64,000 nucleotides of DNA, from assembly GCA_028641055.1 (NCBI GenBank), contig CM054062.1:173309642-173373641 (forward strand), read 5' to 3'. This document shows positions 23,101 to 36,039 of this stretch, one piece after another. How positions within the stretch are numbered: the first letter of the stretch is position 1; each line of letters begins with the position of its first letter. This DNA comes from Alopecurus myosuroides (Eukaryota > Streptophyta > Magnoliopsida > Poales > Poaceae). The position numbers were made by a program, and so were the translations under genes. The notes beneath the pieces are model-generated. The model saw only the letters and a list, made by a program, of their open reading frames with translations. It had not been told where the DNA came from and did not search any database.

Positions 23101-24471
23101 TACTGATCCATGATGAGCGTGCTCACCGCATCCGGGTGGTGGTATGGAACCCCCCTCGGCTTTGATCTGATCCGCAGTTTGTCCGAAGAGCCACACTTAG
23201 TTCGGGTGTTCCATTTGGCTCATACGCATAAATGGGTCGCTTTCATGGTTACTGATGATGATGATGACGCACACATATAGGGCGAGGCCTGTATTGCCGG
23301 GGTGTTGCGTCCTGCGGGAGTTTTGCACACTTGCGCTGAGTATTCGGCTGCGTGGCTGGGACCTTATAGCTCCGTGGCTCCTAGGACAGACTGTAGTGAT
23401 GGTTCGAGTCGTGTCAAGTCCACCTGAGTTTTAGTTGGTGGCTCGAGTGTGTACGGGTACTGGAGCACACCCTGCAGGGATGAATCTTCTCGAGAAGCCG
23501 TGTTGTCCGCGGTTATGTGACGACTTGGTGAAAGTACTGGCTAACAAGTACTCAGACAACTTACACCTAACTATAATAACTTGACTAGTAATAGAATTAT
23601 TGACACACTAACCTGACTCATCATTAATCCAACTGTGTGAGTTATCCTTGGGTTGCTTCCTTAGAAGGGGGTGACATTGGATGGGTTTGTTTGGATTTAC
23701 TTTCAGTTGGTTACAATACTCGATCTTATCTCCTTTCTGTTAGCCGGAAGTTATAGTATGTTCTGTAGTTGGTTAGTGCAGCCAGCTGCCGCATCTTTTG
23801 TATTCCCCTTTCTTCCGTTGAACCCAAAGCATCTGTGATTGGTGTTGACGTGTTACACTTTGGTGAACTGTGAGTCTTGCTTGCCAGTACGTTTATGTAC
23901 TGACCCCTTTGGGGCTATGGTTTCCGCAGACGACGATTCCGAGGATCCCCATGGTGGCTACTACATGGAGTTCGACGAGGCTGCTGACGAGTAGATAGCG
24001 GACCCGGGCAGGATCCGAGACTTCGTGGATGGGCTCCGTCTTCCTTTTCATTGCCGGCTTCTTAAGCCTATTTGGATTTATCTGTACTCAGACCCTTTGT
24101 TTGCTTCCGCTGATGTAATGATGCTATGTTGGGACATGTGTCCTCTGGATGATTGTATTTGCTATTCTCTTCCTTAGTGAAGGCCATTTGCAACCTTATT
24201 TCAATCTTTTGTGTCTTAGAGATATGTTGTGGTATCATTCCGTTTAACGCTGTTGACGTACCATGTGTGATTGGTATGAAGTACGTCGACAGTAGTACCT
24301 TTGATCTCTAGTGGATAGTTTACATCGATGATGGAATAGCAGAGCTTGTGTTGTCGCACATAAGTGCTGGCCTACTCGGAAGCGAGGATGTGGGAGCAGA
24401 TATGCCCCATAATCCAAGCATCTGCTATCCAGTTCGGCCCGATGATATCCCCTAGAAACCAGAGTGCGACA
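20135..24471 (+). repeat. Gypsy 5' LTR with TATA box, GC-rich leader and exon-like segments
   Basis: A TATAAG box (20791) is followed by a pyrimidine-rich start region and about 330 bp of very GC-rich leader, ending at a consensus donor (ggcaag|gtgagc, 21118). About 1.2 kb of AT-rich sequence follows. Then come two short acidic coding-like segments, about 22631-22708 and 23931-23992, with matching splice signals. U3 is therefore about 0.65 kb and the transcribed R-U5 part about 3.6 kb. Confidence 0.9.
22631..23995 (+). other. Candidate spliced acidic mini-ORF inside the Gypsy 5' LTR
   Basis: Segment A (22631-22708) follows an acceptor-like ttctcgatag. It reads DDVETDDLYDTPSEELAQYQ and ends at CAG|GCAAGT, the consensus of GC-AG introns. 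Segment B follows an acceptor (ggtttccgcag, ending about 23930), reads DDDSEDPHGGYYMEFDEAAD, and ends E-stop (TAG) at about 23993-23995. Segment A ends in phase 1 and segment B needs phase 1, so splicing joins them in frame to a stop. Both recur in the 3' LTR (31991-33356). In segment A the base changes GATGACGATG to GACGACGACG are synonymous. A related pair occurs in the 44891 element. No initiating ATG exon has been found, so function is unproven. Confidence 0.35.
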
Positions 24472-24473
24472 AA

Positions 24474-24485
24474 TGGTATCAGAGC
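24474..24485 (+). other. Gypsy primer-binding site (initiator-Met tRNA type)
   Basis: TGGTATCAGAGC, two bases downstream of the 5' LTR, is the standard plant iMet-tRNA primer site. The same sequence, reversed, lies at 51061-51074 in the LARD-like element. Confidence 0.9.
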
Positions 24486-25080
24486 CTGTCTGCCTGTAGG
24501 ATCCCTTTTACTGGTCGCAGTTGAGTCTAGAAACTATTTTGTAGCTATATAGGAAAAATGAAACGTGAGAGTAGGAATTCTGCCATTTTATTTCTTTCCC
24601 CGCCCACCCTCCCTTTTCTGGTAAGGAAGTGCAACGTTGTTTTTCTCTTCTCATCTAAACTTTCAAGTTAGGTTTTCACGTATTCTGGTTTCTCTAGGAT
24701 GGTTATATCTACTAGACCATAGGAATGGAGGTGGTTGTGATATGATTTATCATGTTGCCTACTCACGATTGAGAACGGAGGCGTGTAAGCCCCGGAAGCA
24801 GATCCTCTATTCGTTAAGCAGTAGATATTGATCCTTTAGAAGCCCGGATGGGTTTTTCTCCGTAGTACCTCAGGTGTTTGTGGTCTCCTGTTTCCCAGTT
24901 GTTGCTTCGATATCGTTCTTCACAAATCTTCTCTTCCGTTGTAACAACTTATCTGTTAATCCGTTGTTAACCTCCATCCTTGTTCTATGCTACCTTCTTA
25001 CCGTCTGAAGTAATCCTTTTAAGCACTTATATTGGATTTTGTTATCCGGTTAGTGTGTTAATCTTGGTATCCTCTTCAGG

Positions 25081-28000
25081 ATGGAAAGTGGCGACGAAGA
25101 ACCCACACTGCCACCTGAGATGGGGAAAGTGCTGTCTCAGATGACACAAGTTATAAAGCAGATGCAGCAGAACCAAGACCTTGGGAATAATGGCAACACC
25201 CGGGTGTCTATTCGGGAGTTCCTTGAGCTCAATCCGCGCATGTTTGATAACTCCTCCGAGCCATTGGATGCTGATGACTGGCTCCGTGAAATGAACCGTA
25301 CTCTTATGGTAGCTCATGTGGCTGACGAGGACCGTGTTCCTTATGTGACCTACCTTCTCCGTGGGCGATCTATGTCTTGGTGGGAGAATTTCCAAGAAAT
25401 GAGAGGTCCTAGTGTGGCAATCACATGGGAGGATTTCAAGCAAGCCTTCGTGCGCCATCACATTCCCGATGGGCTCATGGAGAAAATGCGTGAGGAATTC
25501 TATGCTTTCACACAAGGCAATCTGGACGTTCTCAAATACCAAAGAGAGTTCAATCGTCTGGCTCGCTACGCCGGAGATGAGATCTCCACGGAAGCGAGAA
25601 AGATGGCAAAGTTCCGCAGGGGTCTCAACCCGGAACTCAAGTATGCTCTCACCAACGTCAAGGCCAAGAATTTTGAGGACCTCATCAACATCGCTCTAAA
25701 TGAAGAGCATGGGCGCAAATTGGTTGAGGAATCTCGTAAGCACTCTCGTGAGCAGGCTAATCTCTCGAAAGCTATCATGCCTCCACAAAAACGAAGAGTT
25801 TGGGTTCCATATACCACTCCAACACCGCCCATCTGCTTGCCAAGCCCGGCAGGATTTCTTGCCCTCCCTCCCACCCCAGTGGTATCTTCAGGAGGTGCTC
25901 CATCTCAACCAAGTCCAACAACTCCTCGTTCTGCTAGTACATGCTTCAAGTGCGGTCTACCAGGACACTACTCCTACAAGTGCCCGCAGAACAAGCTACC
26001 ATCACTACCTATCTCTAAGGTCAATCATGTGATGGTACACACTTCTTCGCCTAGGCCCCGCAACAAGAACAAGTCTGTCTTGAGAAATGTGAAGGTGAAC
26101 CATGTCAAGGCCCAGGGAGCAGAAGAATCTCCAGAGGTTGTAATGGGCACACTTCTTGTGAACTCGTTCCGTGCTAAAGTCTTGTTCGATTCTGGTGCTT
26201 CACACTCTTTCATCTCTCAATGCTTTGCAAACAACAGTGGAATCAACTTCGAACAGTTGTCTATCCCTTTCCTAGTGAAATCACCGGGATCTAGCTGGCA
26301 AAGCAATAAAGTTAGCCAGAACATCGAGATCACAATTGGAAACCTTCCATTCCAGGCATCTTTGATAGCTCTCCACTCTTCAGATATTGATGTCATTCTT
26401 GGGATGGATTGGCTGGTAGCCAACAAAGCAGTCATTGATTGTCCTGCTAAGTCTGTCAAAATCACACACCCTTCTGGCCAGATAGTCTACTTCCATGCTG
26501 AAAATTCAGTTGCTCAACTCTACACGCTCAATGCAAATCCTCTACCATCAATTGAAACTATTCCGGTGGTTTGTGAATTCCCTGATGTCTTCCCGGAAGA
26601 ATTGCCAGGAATGCCTCCTGACAGAGCAGTTGAGTTCGTGATCGAACTTGAACCAGGTACTGCTCCAATCTCTAAGCACCCATACAAGATAGCTCCTCCT
26701 GAACTGAAGTTGTTGAAGGAGCAAATCGATATGTACATGGAAAAAGGTTACATTCAACCTAGTTCCTCGGCTTGGGGTTGCCCAACTCTGTTCGTTGCGA
26801 AGAAGGATCAAACAAAGAGACTCGTGGTTGACTATCGTCCTCTCAACGAGAAAACCATCAAAAACAAGTATCCAATTCCTCGTATCGATGATCTTTTTGA
26901 TCAACTTGCTGGAGCCTCAATATTCTCCAAGCTGGACTTGAGAATGGGTTACCATCAAATAAAGATCAGAAAGGAAGATATTCCAAAAACAGCTTTCACC
27001 ACTCGCTACGGTCTATATGAATACACCGTCATGTCCTTTGGTCTCACCAATGCACCGGCGACCTTCTCTCGGCTCATGAATTCTGTCTTCCATGAATACC
27101 TCGACAAGCTCGTTGTGGTATATCTTGATGATATTCTTGTCTACTCAAAATCCGAGGAAGAGCATGGAGAACATCTTCGTCTAACCCTCATGAAACTTCG
27201 CGAGCATCGTCTATATGCCAAATTCTCCAAATGTGAGTTCTGGATTCCAGAAGTTGCTTACCTTGGTCATGTCATCTCTGCCAAGGGCATAGCCATTGAC
27301 CCAGAAAAGGTTAAGGCAATTGTTGATTGGAAACCTCCTAAGACGGTGAAGCAAGTCCGAAGTTTTCTTGGTTTGGCTAGCTATTGCTGACGTTTCGTCC
27401 AAAACTTCTCCAAGATTGCCAAACCTCTCACTGACCTCACAAAGAAGGACAAGAAGTTCGTTTGGTCTCCACAATGTTATGAAAGTTTCAATCTCCTGAA
27501 GACTAAACTCACTTCTACACCAGTTCTGGTTGGCCCAGATACTACCAAACCTTTCCAGATATTCTGTGATGCTTCTCAACAAGGTCTAGGTGCAGTTCTT
27601 ATGCAAGAACGAAAAGTTGTGGCTTATGCTTCACGTCAGTTGAACGCCCATGAGCTCAATTATCCCACACATGACCTAGAACTTGCAGCAGTTGTGTTTG
27701 CCCTCAAGAAATGGAGACAATACTTGTTGGGTAATCGCACTGAAATCTTTTCCGATCATAAGAGTCTGAAATACATCTTCACTCAACCAGATCTAAACCT
27801 CAGGCAAAGGAGATGGATTGAAAAGATCAAAGACTTCGATCTTACCATTTCTTACACTCCAGGCAAGGCTAATGTTATGGCCGATGCTCTCAGTCGCAAG
27901 TCGTATTGCAATAATCTCATGATCATGGAAAGCCAACCTCCACTTCATGAAGAATTCCAGAAGCTGAACCTTGGTCTTGTTCCTCAAGGTTATCTTGCAA

Positions 28001-29459
28001 ACTTGACAGCCAGTCCAACTCTCGAGGACAAGATTCGTTCTGAACAACTTCGTGATGCTGAGATCAAGAAGATCGCAAATAACATCAAAGCAGGCAATGT
28101 GAAGTATGAGTGCTTCTCAATTGATGACAAGGGAACTGTGTTCTTTGAAGGACGCATTGCAGTTCCTCAAATTCAAAGTCTCAAAGATGTTATTCTCAAG
28201 GAGGCTCATGAAACTCCTCTTTCCATATACCCTGGAAGTACAAAGATGTACCAGGATCTCAAAACACTGTATTGGTGGTCTGGCATGAAACGTGAAATTG
28301 CTCAATACGTTTCTGAATGCGACGTTTGTCAACGTGTCAAGGCAGTCCATCAGAAAACAGCCGGTCTTCTCCAACCTCTCAAAATCCCTGAGTGGAAGTG
28401 GGACATGATTGAAATGGACTTCGTCACTGGTTTTCCGAAGTCCAAGAGGGGCAACGATGCAATCTTCGTTGTTATTGATCGTCTCACTAAAGTAGCTCAC
28501 TTCTTTGCTGTCAAAGAAATAATCTCAGCTAGCCAGTTAGCAGAGCTCTACACAGCAAAGATCGTTCCTCTTCATGGTGTTCCTTTGGAAATAAGCTCAG
28601 ACCGTGGAAGCATATTCACTTCTCATTTCTGGAAGAGTTTTCAAGAAGCATTGGGCACCAAACTTCTGTTCAGCACAACTTATCACCCTCAGTCTCAAGG
28701 GCAAGTCGAAAGAGTCAATCAGATTCTCGAGGATATGCTCAGAGCATGTGGTCTCTCCTTTGGCATGAAATGGGAGGATTGCCTTCCATATGCTGAATTC
28801 TCCTACAACACAGCTTCCAGGCAAGCCTAGGCATGGCACCATTTGAAGCTCTCTATGGCCGCAGATGCAGGAGTCCAATCAATTGGTCTGGAGCTGGTGA
28901 ACGTTCACTCTTAGACCCTGACATTGTTAAGGAAGCCGAAGAGAAAGTTCGCATCATTCGTGACAATCTCAAGATTGCTCAGTCTCGTCAGAAAAGCTAC
29001 TATGACAGCAAGCACAGGGATATGATCTATGCACCCGGTGACAAAGCATATCTCCGTGTAACTCCCCTTAGAGGCACTCATCGTTTTGGTGTCAAAGGAA
29101 AGCTGGCACCAAGATACATTGGTCCGTTCAACATTCTCTCAAGGCGTGCGGAAAATTCCTATCGTCTTGAACTTCCAGAAAAACTATCCAAGGTGCACGA
29201 TGTGTTTCACGTGTCACAGCTCAAGAGGTGTTTCAAAGATCCACATCGTGCAGTTGATCATGATTCCTTTGAACTGCAAGAAGATCTATCTTATGAGGAG
29301 CACCCTGTTCGAATTCTCGATGAGACCGTTCGTAAGACTCGCAACAAGAGCACCAAGTTCTTGAAAGTGCAATGGTCGCATCATTCCGATAAAGAGGCAA
29401 CGTGGGAGACCGAAGAGGATCTTCGCAAGAAGTATCCGGACCTTTTCTCTTCTCAGTAG
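25081..29459 (+). pseudogene. Gypsy gag-pol polyprotein with one stop and one frameshift
   Basis: ATG at 25081 opens gag (retrotransposon gag domain, about residues 40-230). A CCHC zinc knuckle follows ([14 protein letters not shown], about residue 287), then aspartic protease ([10 protein letters not shown], about residue 368) and reverse transcriptase with catalytic YLDDILVYS (about residue 681). A TGA at 27388-27390 interrupts the frame, which then continues in phase through RNase H ([34 protein letters not shown]) and integrase (DDE residues in [24 protein letters not shown]). A single-base shift near 28815-28825 moves the last part to another frame (28833-29459), which ends in the chromodomain-like KVQWSHHSDKEATWETEEDL. 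One zinc-binding histidine of integrase is tyrosine here (codon 28228-28230). Confidence 0.93.
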
Positions 29460-29496
29460 GAATCTCGGGGCGCGATTCCTTCAAGGGGGGGCGTTT

Positions 29497-32400
29497 TGTA
29501 ACATCCCAAGTATGAAAATCTCCCCCTAGATGTTTGTTTCTTGTTTTATTTTTGTTTGCATCATGTCATCATATTCATTTGATTTTTGTTTGCATTGTTT
29601 TGCATTTGATCTCATTGTTTCCATCTGTTTTCTATTTGAATTCCAAACAAAACATTAAAATTATTTGTCATACTTGTTATGTTACATTGTGTCAAATAAA
29701 AACTACAAACAAACAAACAAATTGTTCCACTAAAACTTGGAATCAAAATCTTTAAATTGGCTAAGTTTCATTTATTTATTTTGATACCACAAATGGCTCA
29801 ATTCATTTAATTTTTCAACAAGCAACCTATTTAATTTTTTTTTGGAAAAACCAAATTGGGTACTTGATGCTATTACAAAACTTAATCAATAAAAACGTTG
29901 TCCCAAATTTTGCTAACCCTAGAACCATTTGTTTCTCTCTTTTCCCAAATCTGAAAAAAAAATAAGAGGAAAAAGAATTAAAGAGAGGGAGAGGGGGAAT
30001 AGGGCATGCAGCCCAATTGGGCTAGCCCAACTGCCCCTGGCCCGTACCCCCCCACACGTTGTCTTCTACCTCCGTACGGTACGAACTCCATCCATGGTGG
30101 CCACGTAGCGGTTGCAGAGGAGGGCAACGGTGATCGACAGCCCCCTCCTCTATAAGCTGCTCGAGCTCTCCCCTCCTAACCCTAATCGCTCCTTCTCCCT
30201 CTAGCGCCGCAACCCATCTCTTCCTCTCTCTCTCGCTGCTTCTCCTCTCTGTACCGAGACCACCATCACCGCCGCCTCCCTCCGGCGAGCGCCGCCGCCA
30301 CGGTGCCCGCCCGGCCGCGCTTGGGCCGGGAATGGAAACGGCACGCCGCCCTCGTCCTCGCCATCCCCTCGGTTCCCGCCGGGAGCGCCCGGAGCTCCGC
30401 CGCCATCTCGTTTTCGCCGCCGGCCGCACCCCACCGAGCGCCTCCTCTCCGCCCCTGCTCCCTCTGTCGAGGGCAAGGTGAGCTCGCCCGCCTCACCCCT
30501 CGCCTCCTTCCCTCTCCACCGCACGGCCGCACGATGCACACGCACGGACCGCGCCACCCAGCGCCCGCACTCGGCGGCGAGCCACCGCAGCAGGCCGCCG
30601 TCCGCCCTCGCTCGCTGTCCCTACCTGCAGCGAAGATGCAGTACCGAAACTGAAACCAAAATTCAGTTAAACCCCTTAACTGAATGTTAACCAGTCCCCT
30701 GCTCTGTACCTTTCATAAATCGCAGACAGCCCAACTGGCAGGGCACCCGTGCGCGCAAGTCCCAGCTCGCAGGATCGATTCCTGCGGGAGGCAAAAGTTG
30801 CCTCCCCTTTATTCCTTGCGCGCAACCCCCGCGGGGCCCGCTTGTCATGGGCCCTGGAGGCCACGTCACCCTCTAGCCGCTCCACCTCAGCGCCACAGTG
30901 GCGATGGCCCCACTGTCAGTGCCTGGGGCTGGCCACTGCGCGGTGCACCTAGCTAATTCCGCCTTTTTTTTTCTTTAATTTAAGTCCAGTTTTTATTACA
31001 GTTTAGTCCCTAAACTTCAAACCCAAATAACTTTTAAATCCCAACTCCAACTAAAATAAATAAAATATGTAATCTGAACCAAATTAAATTGTCTATCTAT
31101 CTATAGCATTTGTTTTCTGTTTTGAATTTTCAAGATGGAATTCAAATTTGAATTCAAATAATTCAATTGCAATTTGCTAAAATCCATAACTAATTCATTA
31201 TTAATCCAAATCATACAAATAAAATATGTTTTCCATACCATTTTGAACCACCAATTCAAATATAAATTTTGTTTCATGGTTTGAATAATAAAATTGCTTA
31301 AACAATTTAATCCTTGTTTAATTCATTTAAATTTGATAAAATCATAACTTGCTCAAATAAAATTATTTTTGAACATGCAAAATATGTTTTCAACCTAGAA
31401 AAGTATAAACTTTTCAAATATGAATTTGAATTTATGTTTTGAACAAATAAAAAATTCAAATTAAATTCAAACTTGTTTTAAATTCATCTAAAACTTGTTT
31501 AAGTCATAATAAATTCATCCTAACTCCTATTTCAATATTTGAAACATGTAATCCAACTAAAATTTGATGTTCTTTTCAAATATAAATTTTGTTAATTGTT
31601 TTGAACACTTTAACTTGATGAAAACAACAATTGCTTGTGTGACATCTTTAAGTAACCAAACTTTCCAAACTTAACAAATAATCTTCAAACTTGCTAAATT
31701 CCTTTTCCACTTGCATCTATTGTTGTTATTTTTCTGTTTTCCTCATCCATGCATCATGCTATTCCACTTTCACTTGTTGATTAGTTGTAAAACAATTATT
31801 TCAACCTAAATGCATAGGCTTTTCATATGCAACTCAAACTTGCATGTGGGTCCATTTAAATTGTGTTACCATGTCAACTAGTTTATTTTCGATGCATCAA
31901 TTAAACGGTCATGCATCATCCCATGATTGTGCACTATGCCATGTTATTGATTGGTTGTTCTCTGCGTTGTTTGTTTACTTCTTCTCGATAGACGACGACG
32001 TTGAGACCGACGATCTTTACGACACCCCTTCTGAGGAGTTAGCCCAGTACCAGGCTACTGAGTTTGCAGGCAAGTTATCACTCACATGAACCACTGTGTT
32101 CCTTTCAACATTGGTTACCGATACTTTTCCGTTGTCTATTTCTGCTAGCCATATGTATCGTTGCTTTCTCTCCGAACCTATCATATGAATCCCTTAACCC
32201 TGATATTGCCTCACCTCCAGTCCTATAACCCCGTTGTCTGAGCCCGTGTCTTACTAGCATGCTTAGGCTTGTTTCTGCTCGAGTCTGTTACCCGTTACTT
32301 TCTGTTACTATATTTCTATTATGTTCGATGGGCTCGATGTGTAAACAACAACCTGTTAATTCTTGGGTAATAATAATAATTTGATGTTAAGACACCGGCA

Positions 32401-33834
32401 GGAGGCCCGTCGTGGTTTTGAGGCCTGCTAGTGTCGACCCTAATTAGGAAAAGGGTCTTGTCTACTGATCCATGATGAGCGTGCTCACCGCATCCGGGTG
32501 GTGGTATGGAACCCCCCTCGGCTTTGATCTGATCCGCAGTTTGTCCGAAGAGCCACACTTAGTTCGGGTGTTCCATTTGGCTCATACGCATAAATGGGTC
32601 GCTCCCATGGTTACTGATGATGATGATGACGCACACATATAGGGCGAGGCCTGTATTGCCGGGGTGTTGCGTCCTGCGGGAGTTTTGCACACTTGCGCTG
32701 AGTATTCGGCTGCGTGGCTGGGACCTTATAGCTCCGTGGCTCCTAGGACAGACTGTAGTGATGGTTCGAGTCGTGTCGAGTCCACCTGAGTTTTAGTTGG
32801 TGGCTCGAGTGTGTACGGGTACTGGAGCACACCCTGCAGGGATGAATCTTCTCGAGAAGCCGTGTTGTCCGCGGTTATGTGACGACTTGGTGAAAGTACT
32901 GGCTAACAAGTACTCAGACAACTTACACCTAACTATAATAACTTGACTAGTAATAGAATTATTGACACACTAACCTGACTCATCATTAATCCAACTGTGT
33001 GAGTTATCCTTGGGTTGCTTCCTTAGAAGGGGGTGACATTGGATGGGTTTGTTTGGATTTACTTTCAGTTGGTTACAATACTCGATCTTATCTCCTTTTT
33101 GTTAGCCGGAAGTTATAGTATGTTCTGTAGTTGGTTAGTGCAGCCAGCTGCCGCATCTTTTGTATTCCCCTTTCTTCCGTTGAACCCAAAGCATCTGTGC
33201 TTGGTGTTGACGGGTTACACTTTGGTGAACTGTGAGTCTTGCTTGCCAGTACGTTTATGTACTGACCCCTTTGGGGCTATGGTTTCCGTAGACGACGATT
33301 CCGAGGATCCCCATGGTGGCTACTACGTGGAGTTCGACGAGGCTGCTGACGAGTAGATAGCGGACCCGGGCAGGATCCGAGACTTCGTGGATGGGCTCCG
33401 TCTTCCTTTTCATTGCCGGCTTCTTAAGCCTATTTGGATTTATCTGTACTCAGACCCTTTGTTTGCTTCCGCTGATGTAATGATGCTATGTTGGGACATG
33501 TGTCCTCTGGATGATTGTATTTGCTATTCTCTGCCTTAGTGAAGGCCATTTGCAACCTTATTTCAATCTTTTGTGTCTTAGAGATATGTTGTGGTATCAT
33601 TCCGTTTAACGCTGTTGACGTACCATGTGTGATTGGTATGAAGTACGTCGACAGTAGTACCTTTGATCTCTAGTGGATAGTTTACATCGATGATGGAATA
33701 GCAGAGCTTGTGTTGTTGCACATAAGTGCTGGCCTACTCGGAAGCGAGAATGTGGGAGCAGATATGCCCCATAATCCAAGCATCTGCTATCCAGTTCGGC
33801 CCGATGAGTATCCCCTAGAAACCAGGGTGCGACA
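29497..33834 (+). repeat. Gypsy 3' LTR
   Basis: Nearly identical to the 5' LTR, with the TATAAG box at 30151. It contains the same candidate exon segments (about 31991-32070 and 33291-33356). Differences from the 5' copy are mostly single-base changes and homopolymer-length changes. Confidence 0.95.
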
Positions 33835-33839
33835 AATGA

Positions 33840-34995
33840 TATCATATACAGTACCGTATTAGTAAGGACTGAATTAATGAGTACCAGTCGTCCACTCAGT
33901 GACAACAATTTTCCTTTCCAACTAGCTAGCCGTTTCTGCAAACGCTCTTCGACTTGGGCCCATTCTGCATTAGTCAATCTCCTGTAATGTATTGGTATTC
34001 CCAAATACTTAATAGGAAACTGACCTTGCTCGCAACCAAATAGCTCGGTATACTGTGCAACTGCATCTTGTGCCTCGCCAAAGCAGAACAATTCACTTTT
34101 ATGGAAATTGATTTTTAATCCGGATAATCGCTCGAACGCTGAAAGAATTAATTTCAGATTCGCCGCTTTCTCCAAATCGTGTTCCATAAAGAGAATTGTA
34201 TCATCTGCATACTGAAGGATAGACAATCCCCCATCGACTAGATGTGGAATTACTCCCTCAATTAGGCCATTTTCCTTGGCTCGATCGATCATGATTGCTA
34301 ACATATCTGCCACAATATTAAACAATACGGGCGATAGCGGATCACCTTGTCTCAAGCCTTTCTTAGTTTGGAAGTATCGGCCAACATCATCATTGACTTT
34401 GATAGCCACGCTACCTCCAACTACGAAGCTGCGAACTAGAGTACACCACTCCTCTGAAAATCCTTTCATTCTCAGAGTCTGTTGTAGAAACTCCCAATTC
34501 ACTTTATCATAAGCCTTTTCAAAGTCTATTTTAAGAATTACCCCATTAAGCTTTTTTCGTGTGCAACTCATGTACGGTTTCGTGTAAGGTCACGACTCCA
34601 TCTAGGATATTCCTACCCTGCATAAAAGCAGTCTGTGTAGGTTTTACCACATGATCTGCCACTGAATTCAGCCTAATAGTTGCAACCTTTGTAAAGATTT
34701 TGAAACTAACGTTAAGAAGGCAGATTGGTCGATACTGTTGTATCCTTTCTGCGTTCAAAACCTTAGGTAACAAAACGATTTCCCCAAAATTAAGGCGATA
34801 CAACTCCAGATGTCCACTCTGTAAGCAATCAAACATCTCGATGAGATCATGTTTAATGATTTCCCAGAAATGCTGATAGAACTCCGCCGGAAAACCATCT
34901 GGACCAGGTGCCTTATTATGTTCCATTTGGAATATAGCCTTCTTTATCTCATCTTCAGAGAAGGGAGCATTAAGAAAAGCGTTTTCTTCCATTGA
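33840..34995 (-). pseudogene. LINE reverse-transcriptase domain, 5'-truncated and frameshifted
   Basis: On the minus strand the fragment enters mid-domain (AFLNAPFSEDEIKKAIFQ, KAPGPDGFPAEFYQHFW). A one-base insertion in an A-run near 34555-34562 shifts the frame. The next frame carries LKIDFEKAYDKVNWEFL, GLRQGDPLSPVLFNIVADML and the catalytic YADDT motif (about 34195-34210), then PIKYLGIPIH and the helix up to the Gypsy insertion. Endonuclease and the N-terminal part of the RT are absent through 5' truncation. Confidence 0.9.
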
Positions 34996-35010
34996 AACTC
35001 GTATCTCATG

Positions 35011-35097
35011 TATAGCCACGGGAGGGGCTTTTCCTCCCCATTTAACACGTAACCCGTGCCTCTAACGAGGCCACGGTTCCGCTACGCCCCTTTGACA
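35011..35097 (+). repeat. Copia 5' LTR, right part
   Basis: The last 87 bp of the 157-bp LTR, ending CCCCTTTGACA, directly followed by the primer-binding site TGGTATCAGAGC at 35098. Confidence 0.9.
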
Positions 35098-36039
35098 TGG
35101 TATCAGAGCTAATGCTCCCATGATCCGAAAATCCTAGCCGCCGAAAACACAAGCCCCTCCACGATCATCCTTGATCGGAAAAACCCCACGATCCTTGATC
35201 GGAAACCCTCCAAAATCCCGAAAACCACATCCTACGATCCCTCATATCGGAAAACCAAAAACCCACCACCCTCACAATCCTAGATTGGAAGCCACACAAA
35301 AAAGCCTCGTCACGATCTCGTATCGGAAGAACAACCCTTGAAGGAATCATGTCAAGCTCAAGCTCGTCGATCCCGCTTGCTAATGCACTCGGGAACCCTC
35401 CCTCTGTCAAGCTCACCAGGTCGAACTTTTTGTTCTGGAAGACCCTGGTGATGCCCACTCTTCGTGGTGCCCAAGTGTTGAAGCTGTTGGACGGTACAGA
35501 AACTGCGCCGCCAAAGTTCCTGGAAGCTGAAGCTGCGGACAAACAGAATACCCTGAACCCTGCCTACTCCACATGGCTGACTCGAGATCAGGCCATGTTA
35601 AGCTGGTTAGTAAACTCACTGTCTCCTGAAGTCCTCCCTCATGTCGTTGGTATAGAAACTACAGCAGCGGTTTGGTCTGTAATCTCCAAGATGTTCAATA
35701 TTCAGTCTCGGTCTCGGGTGAATCAGTTGAGATCTGCTCTTAATGGAACCAAGAAAAATAACTTGTCTCCTGCACAATTCTTTGCCACAATGAAAAGCAT
35801 GGCCTCTGAACTTGCTGCTATTGGGAAGCCGGTGGAAGAAGACGAGATGATCAGGTATATCACCAATGGACTCGATTCGAGTTACAATTCCGTTGTATCG
35901 GTTGTGAATGGCAACAACATGATTACTCTAGATGATCTTTATGCCCAGATATGTGCTCATGATATGCGGTTGGAAATGCTATCTGAATCCAGTCAGCAGC
36001 AAGGGTTCATGTCATCAGCAAATGCCGCAGCTCGCCGCG

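Larger units (their letters stand above)
20135..33834 (+). mobile_element. Complete chromodomain Gypsy retrotransposon (Tekay-like), 13.7 kb
   Basis: LTRs at 20135-24471 (4337 bp) and 29497-33834 (4338 bp) begin TGTAACATCCC and end GTGCGACA. They are flanked by the 5-bp duplication AATGA (20130-20134, 33835-33839). The primer-binding site TGGTATCAGAGC starts two bases after the 5' LTR (24474), and a purine run (tcaagggggggcg) precedes the 3' LTR. The interior encodes gag, protease, RT, RNase H, integrase and a C-terminal chromodomain-like tail in that order, so it is Ty3/Gypsy and a chromovirus. By eye I count about 30-40 differences between the LTRs (about 99.2% identity), so insertion was recent, perhaps 0.3 million years ago at the usual grass LTR rate. 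Confidence 0.95.
18754..34995 (-). mobile_element. 5'-truncated LINE inserted in the Copia 5' LTR, itself split by a Gypsy element
   Basis: The minus-strand LINE has its poly(A) tail at the left (11 T on the plus strand, 18754-18764). It is flanked by a 15-bp target duplication AACTCGTATCTCATG (18739-18753, 34996-35010), the hallmark of target-primed reverse transcription. LINE sequence is 18754-20134 and 33840-34995, about 2.5 kb. The Gypsy element occupies 20135-33839 including one copy of its TSD. The 5' end lies inside the reverse-transcriptase domain, so endonuclease and ORF1 are missing. Confidence 0.92.
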
